A stretch of 64,000 nt of DNA from Cohnella xylanilytica (GTDB lineage: Bacteria; Bacillota; Bacilli; Paenibacillales; Paenibacillaceae). Shown one piece after another: positions 52,089 to 61,166 of the stretch. Numbering within the stretch: the stretch's first letter is position 1; each line of letters opens with the position of its first letter. The DNA lies in the NCBI RefSeq assembly GCF_014212175.1, contig NZ_JACJVR010000052.1, positions 62,001 through 126,000 on the forward strand, written 5' to 3'. The position numbers and the translations under genes are program-made. Below the pieces are notes generated by a model, which saw nothing but the letters and a program-made list of their open reading frames with translations, searched no databases and had not been told where the DNA came from.

Positions 52089-53900
52089 TCAAGCGCCCTC
52101 CTTCAGCTTCGTCGCCGGGAACGCGATCCTCACCGCCGCCCCGATGCCCGGCCGGCTCGCGATCGTCACGCCGTACTGCCGGCCGAAGTACAGCTTGATC
52201 CGCTGGTCGACGTTGCGGATGCCGTAACCGGCCTTCGCGTTGTCCGCGGAGCCGAATATATCCTTCACCGTGTCCGGATGGAACCCGACCCCGTCGTCGA
52301 TGACCGAGAGCGAGATCGTCTTGCCTTCGAGGCGGCCGGCGATGCGAAGGCCGATCCGGTCTCCCCGCCAAGCGTGCTCGAGCGCGTTCTCGACGAACGG
52401 CTGCACGGTCAGCTTCGGGATGCGGAAGCCGACGATGGCCGGATCGATGTCGAAGAGCACCTCCATGCGGTCGCCGTATTTCGTTTTCTGAATGTCGATA
52501 TAAGCCTTCACCTGCTCCAGCTCGTCGAAGACCGGAATGATGTTCTTCCCGTCGCTGAGCGACAGCCGATAGAACTTCGCCAGGTCCCGCACCATGCGGT
52601 CGAGCTTCTCCACCTGCCCGAACCGGGCCAGCCGGCTGATCGAGGAGAGCGTATTGTACAGAAAATGAGGGTTGATCTGAGCCTGCAGCGAAGTCAGCTC
52701 CGCTTCCTTCTTCTCGAGATCCTTCAAGTACACTTCGCGGATGAGGCTCCCGATGTTCTGCCCCATCTCGTTCAGGCTGGACGAGATCCGGGTGAATTCG
52801 TCGTTGCCCTTGAAGTGGATCCGCTTGTGGAACTCCCCTTCCTGGAACGAGTTCAGGACGGACACGATCTTGCGGACGCGGCGGGAGAAGAAGCGGGAGA
52901 CGAACACGCCGGCTACGGCGAACACCGCGAAGCAGCCGGCGCAGACGAGCAGCGTCAGCACCCGGACCTTCGCCGAATCCCGCTCGATGATGTCCGTCGG
53001 GACGTGCGCGAGGATCGTCCAGCCGAGCTCCGGGATCGTCTGGCGAATGGCGAGGTGCCCGGCCGCTTCCGCCTGCCCGAACCGCTCTCCCTCCTCCGAT
53101 GCCGAACTCTTCCGGACTTGCGGAGCGCCCGCGTCCGCATCCGCGCCCGCCCCGCCCGACGCGCTGAGCACGCGCCCGGTCTCGTCCGCGATGTAGATCG
53201 TCGTCCCCTCCCCGATCTTCCGGTAGTCGACGCTCTCGAACAGATCGGACAGCCGGACGCTGATCCGCACGAAGCCGATCTCCCTCTGCTCGTAGCGGTT
53301 GAAGTCGATAAGGCGCCGCAGCAGCGAGATGCGTCCGTACCGCTCGTCGTCCTCGATCCGGACCCATCTCATCGTCTTGCCGACCTCTTCCTTCGGGAAT
53401 TGCTTGTACCAATCCTTGTCCGCGATCCGCCGCATCTGGTAGATGTCGAACAGCCGGTTGCCCCGGGTCAGCGGGTCCGCTCCGTCGTAGTTGCTGTAGA
53501 TCTCCCGGAACGAGGCATTGTGCAGATAGAGGGAGAGCCACAGCTTCCGGTTCGTCGCCGCGATCGTCGTCTGCAGCTTCGGAAGCACGTATTTCTTCGT
53601 CGCCTGGTAGCTGACCCAGCCTTCTTCGTAATGGTAGAGGTGATCGCCGAGCGTGTTGTCGTAATACAGCATGTCGGAGATGCGCCGCGTGTCGTCCATC
53701 TTGTAGACGATGTTGTCCGTCATCTGGCGAAGCGTCCCCTGGATGTTGACGCGGGTCTGCTCGCGGAGCGAGCCGACGAACACCGAGTTGGCGATCGAGC
53801 CGACGAGCAGCACCGGCACCATGATCAGGACGGCGTAGGACAGCATGAGCTTGTAGCCGACGGACAAGTACGGCCGTTGATGGGCTGGCGGCTGCGGCAT
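52089..53900 (-). CDS. Sensor histidine kinase, YesM/LytS-like type
   Basis: A 603-residue membrane sensor. A first membrane helix (about 18-38), an extracytoplasmic Cache-like sensor (about 40-310), a second helix (about 312-334) and a HAMP domain (335-390) come first. The kinase has phospho-acceptor His412 in QAQINPHFLYNTLSS and an HATPase domain (VQPFVENALEHA, DDGVGF, GYGIRNVDQRI). In Paenibacillus such kinases pair with an AraC-type regulator to control adjacent sugar ABC importers. That layout is seen here, downstream of the regulator and binding protein. Confidence 0.93.
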   Translation of the reverse strand: MPQPPAHQRPYLSVGYKLMLSYAVLIMVPVLLVGSIANSVFVGSLREQTRVNIQGTLRQMTDNIVYKMDDTRRISDMLYYDNTLGDHLYHYEEGWVSYQATKKYVLPKLQTTIAATNRKLWLSLYLHNASFREIYSNYDGADPLTRGNRLFDIYQMRRIADKDWYKQFPKEEVGKTMRWVRIEDDERYGRISLLRRLIDFNRYEQREIGFVRISVRLSDLFESVDYRKIGEGTTIYIADETGRVLSASGGAGADADAGAPQVRKSSASEEGERFGQAEAAGHLAIRQTIPELGWTILAHVPTDIIERDSAKVRVLTLLVCAGCFAVFAVAGVFVSRFFSRRVRKIVSVLNSFQEGEFHKRIHFKGNDEFTRISSSLNEMGQNIGSLIREVYLKDLEKKEAELTSLQAQINPHFLYNTLSSISRLARFGQVEKLDRMVRDLAKFYRLSLSDGKNIIPVFDELEQVKAYIDIQKTKYGDRMEVLFDIDPAIVGFRIPKLTVQPFVENALEHAWRGDRIGLRIAGRLEGKTISLSVIDDGVGFHPDTVKDIFGSADNAKAGYGIRNVDQRIKLYFGRQYGVTIASRPGIGAAVRIAFPATKLKEGA

Positions 53901-53944
53901 GGGGCGAATCTCCTCTCCGGCGCTTTATCTCGACGCTCTGGTCT

Positions 53945-54055
53945 TGGTTCCCTGATCCCAGATCCTTATTCCCTGCTCCCTGCTCCCAGCTCCTTGCTCC
54001 CTGTTCCTATCACCCTAATCCCCGTTCCCCGTTCCCCGCTCCTCGCCCTTTGCTC
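53945..54055. repeat. Degenerate CCCTGCTCC-type repeat between kinase and regulator genes
   Basis: About a dozen imperfect 7-9-bp units such as CCCTGATCC, CCCTGCTCC, CCCAGCTCC, CCTTGCTCC and CCCGTTCC fill the gap after the regulator stop. They hold no gene. Confidence 0.75.
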
Positions 54056-54064
54056 TCTCTCCTC

Positions 54065-55645
54065 TTATTGCCGCCTGCGGTATTCGAGCGGAGTCATGCC
54101 GGTCGTCTCGCGGAACTGGCGGCTGAAGTAGGGCAGGTACCGGTAGCCGACCCGGTCCGCCACCTCGTAAATTTTGAGGCAGGTGTCCTTCAGCAGCCGC
54201 TGGGCCTCCTCCATCCGCAGCTGGATGACGTAATCGCTGAAGTTGCGCCCCGTCTCTTCCTTGAACAGCTGCCCGAGATGGTTCGGGGAGAAGCCGAACG
54301 TCTCCGCCAGCTCGCGGAGCGTAATGCTGCCCTGCAGCCGCTCCTTCGCGCGCCCGATGACGCTCTCGATCAGCTTGCCGTTCCTCGACTGCTTCTTCGC
54401 CTGCAGAATCTCGGACAGCTCGAACGCCTTGCGCCTCATCCAGCCCTCGATCTCTTCGATCGTCTCGAACTGAAGCAGGATGTCGAGGTTCTTGAACTCG
54501 AGGCCGAGGAGGCCGTACAGATCCTCGTTCATCCCCTTCAGCTGCTCGCTCAGCTTCATGACCGCATACATGGCGAACCGCTGGATCGTAATCTTCGAGC
54601 CGAGCCGGGAGGCGAGGCCGAATACGGCGGACAGCTCGTCGTGAACCCGGACGAGGTCGTACCGGACGATCGCGCGCAGCATCCCTTCCAGGCTGGCGTC
54701 CAGGCCTCTTAGGTCCTCCAGGTCGGAGCCTCCGCCTTCCGCGTATTCGATCACCCGCCCTTTGCCCCGCAGCATCTTCCGCTCGAGCGCTTCGCCCGCT
54801 TCCCGGTACGAGGCGTGCAGGCCGGACAACCCCGGGGCCGGACGGCCGAGCCCGGCCGTGACCGTGAACGGGAACGACGACGCGATCCGGGAGATCAACG
54901 CCTCCAGCGCGGCCGGATCGGCGTCCGAGCCGAGCAGGCAGGCGGTCCGGCGATTCGCGACCCGGCAGACGTGCTCGATGCTTATCTCCTCGAGATAAGA
55001 GATCAGCGCCTCGTCGTACCGGTTCATGAGCGCCCGGCGCTCCGTCTCCGAGAAGGGATTGAGTTTCCACGAATAGTCGTCGATCTCGAGCAGCGCGACT
55101 CTCGCAGGCAGGGCGAGCCTGTCGAGCCCGTACTCCCGGTCCAGCCCGCGCCCTTCCGCGGAATCCGGCACGGAGCCCGGAGCGGACTCGAGCAGGCGGA
55201 GCAAATATTCGTTCTTAACGAACGGCACGAGCCGGCGATACGATTCCTCCTTCTCCTGACGGCGCTTCTCGGAATCGAGCTCTTCCCTTACCCGGATCAG
55301 CGTCTCGATGAATTCCCGGTCGTCCATCGGCTTGAGCACGTAGCCGCCGGCGTTCAGCTCCATCGCCTGCTTGGCGTATTGGAAGTCGCGGTGCCCGCTC
55401 ACGAAGACGACCCTAAGGCCGCGCCGCTTCTCCCGGGCCCGCTTCGCGAGCTCGAGACCCGACATGTTCGGCATGCGGATGTCGGTCACGAGAATGTCGA
55501 TCCCCTCCCGGTCCAGCACCTCGCACGCCTCGAACCCGCTGTTCACGGCGGCCGCCACCTCGAGCCCGAGCTCCGGCCACGGAATGAACGTCTTCATCCC
55601 CTCCAGGTCGAGCATTTCGTCGTCCGCCAGCAGCACCTTGTACAT
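54065..55645 (-). CDS. Response regulator, CheY-like receiver with AraC-type DNA-binding domain
   Basis: A 526-residue YesN-like regulator. The receiver (1-120) has the acidic pair in LLADDE, phospho-acceptor Asp55 in VTDIRMPN and Lys105 in YVLKPMDD. A long middle domain follows, then a C-terminal AraC HTH pair (about 425-526; TLRELAETFGFSPNHLGQLFKEETGRNFSDYVIQLRMEEAQRLL and RVGYRYLPYFSRQFRETTGMTPLEYRR). The ATG at 55643-55645 has GGGAG 9 nt upstream. It lies between the binding lipoprotein and the kinase, the probable partner. Confidence 0.94.
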   Translation of the reverse strand: MYKVLLADDEMLDLEGMKTFIPWPELGLEVAAAVNSGFEACEVLDREGIDILVTDIRMPNMSGLELAKRAREKRRGLRVVFVSGHRDFQYAKQAMELNAGGYVLKPMDDREFIETLIRVREELDSEKRRQEKEESYRRLVPFVKNEYLLRLLESAPGSVPDSAEGRGLDREYGLDRLALPARVALLEIDDYSWKLNPFSETERRALMNRYDEALISYLEEISIEHVCRVANRRTACLLGSDADPAALEALISRIASSFPFTVTAGLGRPAPGLSGLHASYREAGEALERKMLRGKGRVIEYAEGGGSDLEDLRGLDASLEGMLRAIVRYDLVRVHDELSAVFGLASRLGSKITIQRFAMYAVMKLSEQLKGMNEDLYGLLGLEFKNLDILLQFETIEEIEGWMRRKAFELSEILQAKKQSRNGKLIESVIGRAKERLQGSITLRELAETFGFSPNHLGQLFKEETGRNFSDYVIQLRMEEAQRLLKDTCLKIYEVADRVGYRYLPYFSRQFRETTGMTPLEYRRRQ

Positions 55646-55746
55646 ATCGCCGATCTCCCTTCCGCCGATGGCAAAGGAGAGCATACCGAAGTATCCTCTC
55701 CTTGCCCTTCTCTATTAAAGGAATGATGACTCGCGCTTGCTCGGCC

Positions 55747-57450
55747 TTACTCGCCCTTCATGATCTTCTGGTTGCGGTGCCAACGCTCGGTCTGGTAGTC
55801 GAGCAGCTTCTGGTAGCCGACGGCCATCGCGTCGTCGTGCGCCTTGTCGAGAATCTTGAGCACCTCTTCGTCGCTCTTCGCGTACAGCGCCTGCGCCCTC
55901 GACTCGTCCCAGATGTCCTCCACCGCCGTCTGGATGATGCCTTCCGGGCTGTCCTTGGCGGGGCTCAGGTTCGCGTATTCCGTCGCGTCGGCCTGGGTCT
56001 TCCACGTGATGTCGTACTGCCACTTCATCGTCCAGCTGCGCTGCTCGTCCTTTAGCGTCGCCTCGTACTTGCCCTTCGTCAGGTCGGTGAACACCGTGTT
56101 GCCGACGAAGATCAGGTTGTTCGTGACGGCCTGCAGCTCGGCCAGCCCCTTCGCGTCCTGCCAGTACGAATCCTTGAACTTCGGCGTGATGCCGTCCGCT
56201 TCGGTGCCTTCCCAGTACAGGCCGGGAGGTCCCCAGTTCAGCACGCTCATGCCTTCCGGCCCCGTCATCCAGTCGAGCGCCGCGAACGCCGCTTCCGGGT
56301 TCTTCGCCGACTTGGTGATGACGGCGACGTTCCAGCCGAGGGTCGCGTACGTGCCCGGGAAAATCTTGTTCCGATCGAGCCCCGGCTTCGCGATCGGCCA
56401 GATCATGAAGTAGCCGGCGCTCGGGTCCTTCGCCGCGAGCAGCTCCTGGCCCTTGGCCGCGATGTCCGTCGGGCTGGAGGAGGCGTACACGGCCACCTTG
56501 CCGTTGTTCACCTTCTCGATGACCTGGTCTCGCGTCTGCGTCATGGCGTCCTGCGTCATCAGCTTCTCGCGGAACAGCTTGGAGGCGTACTGCATCGATT
56601 CGCGGTAGACCGGATCCTTGAACACGGACGTCATCTTGTCGCCCTGCGGAACGGCGCGGTTGCCGACCCAGCGGTTCAGCGCGTTCTCGCCGAACGCGGA
56701 GTACAGGACGTCGAGGCCTTGGCCGTCGATCGCAAGCTCCGGCTCGAAGGGGATGATGTTGCCGCCGTACTTCGCCTTCACCTGCTTCAGGTAGTCGTAC
56801 AGATCGTCCGTCGTCTCCAGCTTCGGCGAGCCGAGCTCTTCGTAAATTTTCTTGTTGATGACATACCCCGCGTTCCCGTTCGGCTTATCCTTGTTCGTGT
56901 ACCAGTTCGGGAACTGGTACAGCTTGCCGTCGTCCGCGCGCAGCAGGTTCGCGGTCTCCGGCGTCAGGTACTTCTGAAGATTCGGATATTTCTTCAGATA
57001 ATCGTCCATCGGCACGAGCATGTCGGCCTGGCGCAGCATCTCGTATTCCGGAGAGCCGCGGTCCATCCAGATGATGTCCGGCAGCTGCTTGCTTCCCATC
57101 ATGACGCTCAGCTTCGACTTCGCGTCGCCGCCGGATTGAATGAAGTCGATCGTCAGCTTCTTGTTCTCCTTGATCCACTTCGTGGCCGCGTCTTCGCCCC
57201 AAGGGGGAGCCGCGTACCAGTCGTAATGGCCGTACAGGGAGAGCGTAAGCGGTTCCTTGCCGAGCTCGTACCGGTCCGACGCCGGCTCCGAGGCGGAAGC
57301 CGACGGGCTGGCGCTCGGGGAAGGCGATGCGGAAGCGGAGCCTTCGGCGCCCTTGCCGCCGTCGCCCCCTCCGGAACAGCCGGCGAGCACCGAAGCCAGC
57401 AGGAACGCTCCCGCGGCCGATCCGAGCATAGCGCTCTTCTTCTTTCTCAT
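55747..57450 (-). CDS. LplA-like extracellular solute-binding lipoprotein
   Basis: A 567-residue lipoprotein: signal peptide, lipobox LAGC (Cys25), a Ser/Pro/Ala-rich tether (about 26-60), then a large family 1 binding domain. Visible motifs are LTLSLYGHYDWYAAPPWGED, LPDIIWMDRGSPEYEMLRQADMLVPMDDYLKKYPNLQKY and AAFAALDWMTGPEGMSVLNWGPPGLYWEG. It resembles LplA/YtcQ proteins that bind oligosaccharides such as pectin- or xylan-derived sugars. It lies directly after the two permease genes and before the two-component genes, so the five form one module. The ATPase is not encoded here and is usually the shared MsmX type. Confidence 0.93.
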   Translation of the reverse strand: MRKKKSAMLGSAAGAFLLASVLAGCSGGGDGGKGAEGSASASPSPSASPSASASEPASDRYELGKEPLTLSLYGHYDWYAAPPWGEDAATKWIKENKKLTIDFIQSGGDAKSKLSVMMGSKQLPDIIWMDRGSPEYEMLRQADMLVPMDDYLKKYPNLQKYLTPETANLLRADDGKLYQFPNWYTNKDKPNGNAGYVINKKIYEELGSPKLETTDDLYDYLKQVKAKYGGNIIPFEPELAIDGQGLDVLYSAFGENALNRWVGNRAVPQGDKMTSVFKDPVYRESMQYASKLFREKLMTQDAMTQTRDQVIEKVNNGKVAVYASSSPTDIAAKGQELLAAKDPSAGYFMIWPIAKPGLDRNKIFPGTYATLGWNVAVITKSAKNPEAAFAALDWMTGPEGMSVLNWGPPGLYWEGTEADGITPKFKDSYWQDAKGLAELQAVTNNLIFVGNTVFTDLTKGKYEATLKDEQRSWTMKWQYDITWKTQADATEYANLSPAKDSPEGIIQTAVEDIWDESRAQALYAKSDEEVLKILDKAHDDAMAVGYQKLLDYQTERWHRNQKIMKGE

Positions 57451-57527
57451 CCTCGTATTGCCCCTCTCTGAATGAAGTATAATTTATGGTTCAAGCAAAA
57501 TGCTCTACACCCGGGGATAAAAATCGC

Positions 57528-58424
57528 TTATTCCTTGAGCGAGCCGACGAGCACGCCCTTGACGAAGTGCTTCTGCACGAACGGGTAGACGCAGACGATC
57601 GGCAGCGTGGCCACCATCATGACGGCCATCGAGAGCGACTTGCTCGTCACCTTCTGCATCTTGCCGAGCGCCGCTTGGGCTCCCGCGTCGAGGGCGGAGA
57701 CGTTCTCGGTCACGATGTTCGAATTGAGAATCTGCCGGAGAACCGTCTGGACGGGCAGCAGCTTCTCGTTCTGGATGTAGATGCTCGCGTAGAACCATTC
57801 GTTCCATTGCGCGACCGCCGTGAACAGCGAGAGAGTGGCGACGACCGGCCCGGAGAGCGGCAGCACGACCCGCAGCAGCGTGCCCCAATGGCCCGCCCCG
57901 TCGATCTTGGCCGCTTCTTGAAGTCCCTCGGGCAGAGACTTGAAAAACGTGCGGAAGATGATCATGTTCCAGACGTTGATCAGCACGGGGACGATGTAGA
58001 CCCAGAAGGAATTCATGAGGCCGATGTCGCGGATGAGCAGGTACGTCGGAATGAGTCCGCCTCCGAAGTACATCGTGATCATGCAGAAAATCATGTAAAA
58101 CTTCCGCCCCATCAGCCCCGGCAGCGTCATTCCGTACGAGAAGACCGCCGTGGCGAGCACCGAGGCGAACGTGCCGACGACGGTTCGGGCGACGGAGATG
58201 CCGAACGCGTTCAGCAGCCGGTCGTCCTTGAAGATGATGTCGTAGTTCTCCGTCGTGAACGCCCGCGGCCAGAACGTCACTCCGCCGAGGGACGTATCCT
58301 GCCCGGTGTTGAACGAGATGACCAAGGCGTTCCAGAACGGATAGAACGTCGAGAAGGTGAACAGCGCAAGCAGCGTATAGTTCACGATCAGAAGCGTGCG
58401 GTCGCCCGCGCTTAATCGGCGCAT
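57528..58424 (-). CDS. ABC transporter permease, LplC/YteP partner type (MalG-like)
   Basis: A 298-residue inner-membrane permease with six helices and the EAA loop (LPEGLQEAAKIDGAGHWGTLLRVVLPLSGPVVATL), which contacts the ATPase. The C-terminus reads PIVCVYPFVQKHFVKGVLVGSLKE, typical of LplC proteins. It lies 34 bp after the other permease and before the binding lipoprotein. GGGGAGG lies about 11 nt before the ATG. Confidence 0.95.
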   Translation of the reverse strand: MRRLSAGDRTLLIVNYTLLALFTFSTFYPFWNALVISFNTGQDTSLGGVTFWPRAFTTENYDIIFKDDRLLNAFGISVARTVVGTFASVLATAVFSYGMTLPGLMGRKFYMIFCMITMYFGGGLIPTYLLIRDIGLMNSFWVYIVPVLINVWNMIIFRTFFKSLPEGLQEAAKIDGAGHWGTLLRVVLPLSGPVVATLSLFTAVAQWNEWFYASIYIQNEKLLPVQTVLRQILNSNIVTENVSALDAGAQAALGKMQKVTSKSLSMAVMMVATLPIVCVYPFVQKHFVKGVLVGSLKE

Positions 58425-58458
58425 ACCGGATTCGTCCTCCCCCTATCGTCTTCGCCCG

Positions 58459-59415
58459 CTACCACAGGCTGTTGCCGGACCGGCGGGCCAGCTGGTTCGC
58501 GATCGCGAGCAGCAACACGCTGACGACCGCCTTGAACAGGCCGATCGCGGTCGCGAAGGAATAGCGCATGTTCTCGATCCCGATCCGGTACACGTACGTG
58601 TCGAGCACGTCCGACACTCTCCACAGCAGCGGGTTCTTCGCGAGCAGCAGAATGTCTTCGAAGCCGGCGTTCAGCAGGTTGCCGATGGCGAGGATCAGGA
58701 AGATGACGACGACCGGCATGATCGACGGCAGCGTGATGAGGAACGCCTGCTTCAGCTTGCCCGCCCCGTCCATCTCCGCCGCTTCGTACAGATGGGGGTC
58801 GATGCCCGCGATGGCGGCCAGGAACACGATCGACCCGAAGCCGACGTCCTTCCACACGTTCGAGGAGATGAGAATCGCCCAGAAGTATTCGGGAACGGAG
58901 AGGAAGTTGATCGGCTCGTCCGCGAGCCCGGCGCCTTGAAGAACCATGTTGACCGTTCCGTTGTCGACCGACAGAACCGAGATGACGATGCCCGAGACGA
59001 TGACCCAGGACAGGAAGTAGGGCAAATACGTCACGCTCTGCACGATCCGCTTGAACAAGCCGTGCCGGACCTCGCTGAGCATGAGCGCGAGGACGATCGG
59101 CGCGGGGAAGCCGACCAGCAGCTTCAGCAGCGCGATGACGATCGTGTTGCGCATGACCCGGCCGAAGTCGGGGCTCGAGAAGAACGCTTCGAAGTGCTTG
59201 AAGCCGACCCAAGGACTGGCCGCGAAGCCCTTCAGAATGTTGTAATCCTTGAAGGCGGTCAGAATGCCGTACATCGGTATGTAGTGGAAGATGAAAATAA
59301 GAACGATCCCGGGCCACACCATCAGTTGGATGTCCCACTGCCTCAGGAACCGGACGATCGCGCCGCCGGCTCCGCTCTTGCCCGCCGTCCTCGTCCGCGC
59401 GGTTAGCGGCTCCAC
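58459..59415 (-). CDS. ABC transporter permease, LplB type (MalF-like)
   Basis: A 318-residue permease with six helices: WDIQLMVWPGIVLIFIFHYIPMYGILTAFKDYN at the start and the EAA loop (DPHLYEAAEMDGAGKLKQAFLITLPSIMPVVVI). I start at the GTG 59413-59415 because GGAGGG lies 6-7 nt upstream; the frame extends 36 codons further without support. First gene of the importer module; expression is probably switched on by the adjacent two-component pair. Confidence 0.93.
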   Translation of the reverse strand: MEPLTARTRTAGKSGAGGAIVRFLRQWDIQLMVWPGIVLIFIFHYIPMYGILTAFKDYNILKGFAASPWVGFKHFEAFFSSPDFGRVMRNTIVIALLKLLVGFPAPIVLALMLSEVRHGLFKRIVQSVTYLPYFLSWVIVSGIVISVLSVDNGTVNMVLQGAGLADEPINFLSVPEYFWAILISSNVWKDVGFGSIVFLAAIAGIDPHLYEAAEMDGAGKLKQAFLITLPSIMPVVVIFLILAIGNLLNAGFEDILLLAKNPLLWRVSDVLDTYVYRIGIENMRYSFATAIGLFKAVVSVLLLAIANQLARRSGNSLW

Positions 59416-59528
59416 CTCGATCCCTCCTGCTCGTGCGTTTGATCTTGACGCTTCTAAGTGTAGCGGGTTGTAAGCGCCGTTAAAATTTGCCTGAGCAACG
59501 AAATATGATACTTTGCAACGCAAGCGTT

Positions 59529-59572
59529 ACAAAAAAACACCCTACTCGTCCTTAACGGATTCGTAGGGTGTT
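59529..59572 (-). terminator. Rho-independent terminator after rdgB
   Basis: The minus strand has AACACCCTACGAAT, loop, GTAGGGTGT and seven T, just past the rdgB stop. Confidence 0.92.
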
Positions 59573-59596
59573 CACAAGTTATTGAAGGAGGGACGG

Positions 59597-60247
59597 TCAG
59601 ACTCCCTCCAGCTTCTCCAGCAGAAGACGCAGCGCCTTGCCGCGGTGGCTGATCCGGTTCTTCTCGGCCACGGAGATGTCGGCCATCGAACGGCCGAACT
59701 CGGGCAGGTAGAACAGCGGGTCGTACCCGAAGCCGCCCGAGCCGCTGGCCGTATCCGCGATGAAGCCTTCCGCGGCGCCTTCGGCGACGATCTGCTCCCC
59801 CGTCCGCGGCTCGTACAGGACGAGCGAGCAGACGAACCGGGCGCGGCTGAGCAGCCGGGCGCCGGGCAGGCCTTCCGGCGACGGCAGGTCCGCCGGCGGC
59901 TCCCCGAGCGCCGCGAGCTCCCGCAGCAGCTTCGCGTTGTTCGCCGCGTCGCCGGCTCCTTCGCCCGCGTAGCGGGCGGAATAGACGCCGGGAGCTCCGC
60001 CCAGCGCGTCGACGCAGAGGCCGGAGTCGTCGGCCAGCGCCGGCAGCCCGGTCGCCTCCGACGCCGCCTTCGCCTTGATGAGCGCATTGGCCGCGAACGT
60101 GTCCCCGGTCTCCTCGATGTCGGGGACGCCGGGCACTTCGTTCAAGTCCTTCACCTGGACGCCCAGCGCCGCGAACGCTTCGCGGAATTCCTTCGTCTTG
60201 CCCTTGTTGCGGGTCGCGATCAATAACGTCTCTCCGCCGCGGATCAT
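59597..60247 (-). CDS. rdgB: XTP/dITP diphosphatase (non-canonical purine NTPase)
   Basis: This Ham1-family enzyme hydrolyses XTP, ITP and dITP to keep deaminated purines out of nucleic acids. The 216 residues have the N-terminal [60 protein letters not shown] and [23 protein letters not shown]. The chain is slightly longer than usual because of a Pro-rich insertion near residue 125. It overlaps the rph stop by 4 nt (ATGA), the usual Firmicute rph-rdgB pair. Confidence 0.96.
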   Translation of the reverse strand: MIRGGETLLIATRNKGKTKEFREAFAALGVQVKDLNEVPGVPDIEETGDTFAANALIKAKAASEATGLPALADDSGLCVDALGGAPGVYSARYAGEGAGDAANNAKLLRELAALGEPPADLPSPEGLPGARLLSRARFVCSLVLYEPRTGEQIVAEGAAEGFIADTASGSGGFGYDPLFYLPEFGRSMADISVAEKNRISHRGKALRLLLEKLEGV

Positions 60248-60990
60248 GCCGGGTTCCCCCCGATCCGGGCGCCGGCTTCTCCCAGCGCTTCCTTCTGCAG
60301 GGCGACGAGCCGGCCGATTCCCGCTTCGGCGAGCTCCAGCATCCGGTTCATCTCGTCCCGGCTGAACGGGGATTCCTCGCCGGTTCCCTGCACCTCCACG
60401 AAGGCTCCGCCGCCCGTCATGACGACGTTCATGTCGACCTTCGCCTTCGAATCCTCCTCGTAATTGAGGTCCAGCAGCGCCTGGCCGCCCAGGACGCCGA
60501 CGCTCACCGAAGCGAGATAGTCGGTCAACGGGTACCTCGCGAGCTTGCCCGCGACGGATAGCTTATGTACGGCGAGAGCGAGCGCGATGAACGCTCCCGT
60601 GATGGAGGTCGTGCGGGTTCCGCCGTCCGCCTGGAGCACGTCGCAGTCGAGCGTGATCGTCCGCTCGCCGAGCGCTTCCAGGTTGACCACGGACCGGAGA
60701 GCGCGGCCGATCAGCCGCTGGATCTCCATCGTCCGGCCGCCCAGCTTGCCCTTGATCGACTCGCGCTGGTTGCGGGTCTGGGTCGCCCGGGGGAGCATCG
60801 AATATTCGGCCGTGACCCAGCCCTTCCCCTGCCCCTTGAGGAACGGAGGCACCTTCTCGTCTATCGTGGCGGTGCACAGCACCTTGGTGTCGCCCATCTC
60901 GATGAGCACGGAGCCTTCCGCGTATTTATTGGGATGAAGCGTTACGGCGAACGGCCTTAGTTCGCTCGGCTGCCTTCCGTCGGATCTCAT
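60244..60990 (-). CDS. rph: Ribonuclease PH
   Basis: RNase PH is a phosphate-dependent 3' exoribonuclease that trims tRNA ends. The 248 residues contain [61 protein letters not shown] and [21 protein letters not shown]. The C-terminal [29 protein letters not shown] is also typical. It leads the rph-rdgB pair and is divergent from the germination operon. A TGTTAAAAT extended -10 lies on the minus strand near 61034-61042. Confidence 0.97.
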   Translation of the reverse strand: MRSDGRQPSELRPFAVTLHPNKYAEGSVLIEMGDTKVLCTATIDEKVPPFLKGQGKGWVTAEYSMLPRATQTRNQRESIKGKLGGRTMEIQRLIGRALRSVVNLEALGERTITLDCDVLQADGGTRTTSITGAFIALALAVHKLSVAGKLARYPLTDYLASVSVGVLGGQALLDLNYEEDSKAKVDMNVVMTGGGAFVEVQGTGEESPFSRDEMNRMLELAEAGIGRLVALQKEALGEAGARIGGNPA

Positions 60991-61101
60991 GGTTAGTCCT
61001 CCTGAACGATTCGGTCTTCGGTAAATCCCTCCTATTTTAACAGAGACTTAACCGAAAAGCATCCGAGCCTCCGCCGCATCGCAGCCTAGCCTTCCACTTC
61101 C

Positions 61102-61131
61102 GGTATAAATTGCCTGCGGCTGGACAATCTA
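61102..61131 (+). promoter_or_regulatory. Possible sigma-G promoter of the ger operon
   Basis: GGTATA (61102-61107), 17-nt spacer, CAATCTA (61125-61131). Partial matches to the forespore consensus; germination operons are normally sigma-G driven. Confidence 0.35.
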
Positions 61132-61166
61132 AGCGGGATTGCAGCATGGAAGGAGGAGCATCCGCG

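Noticed and set aside
59416..59530. Catabolite-responsive element before the ABC importer
   Set aside because: The best candidate (TGTAACGCTTGCG) breaks the central CG of the CRE consensus.
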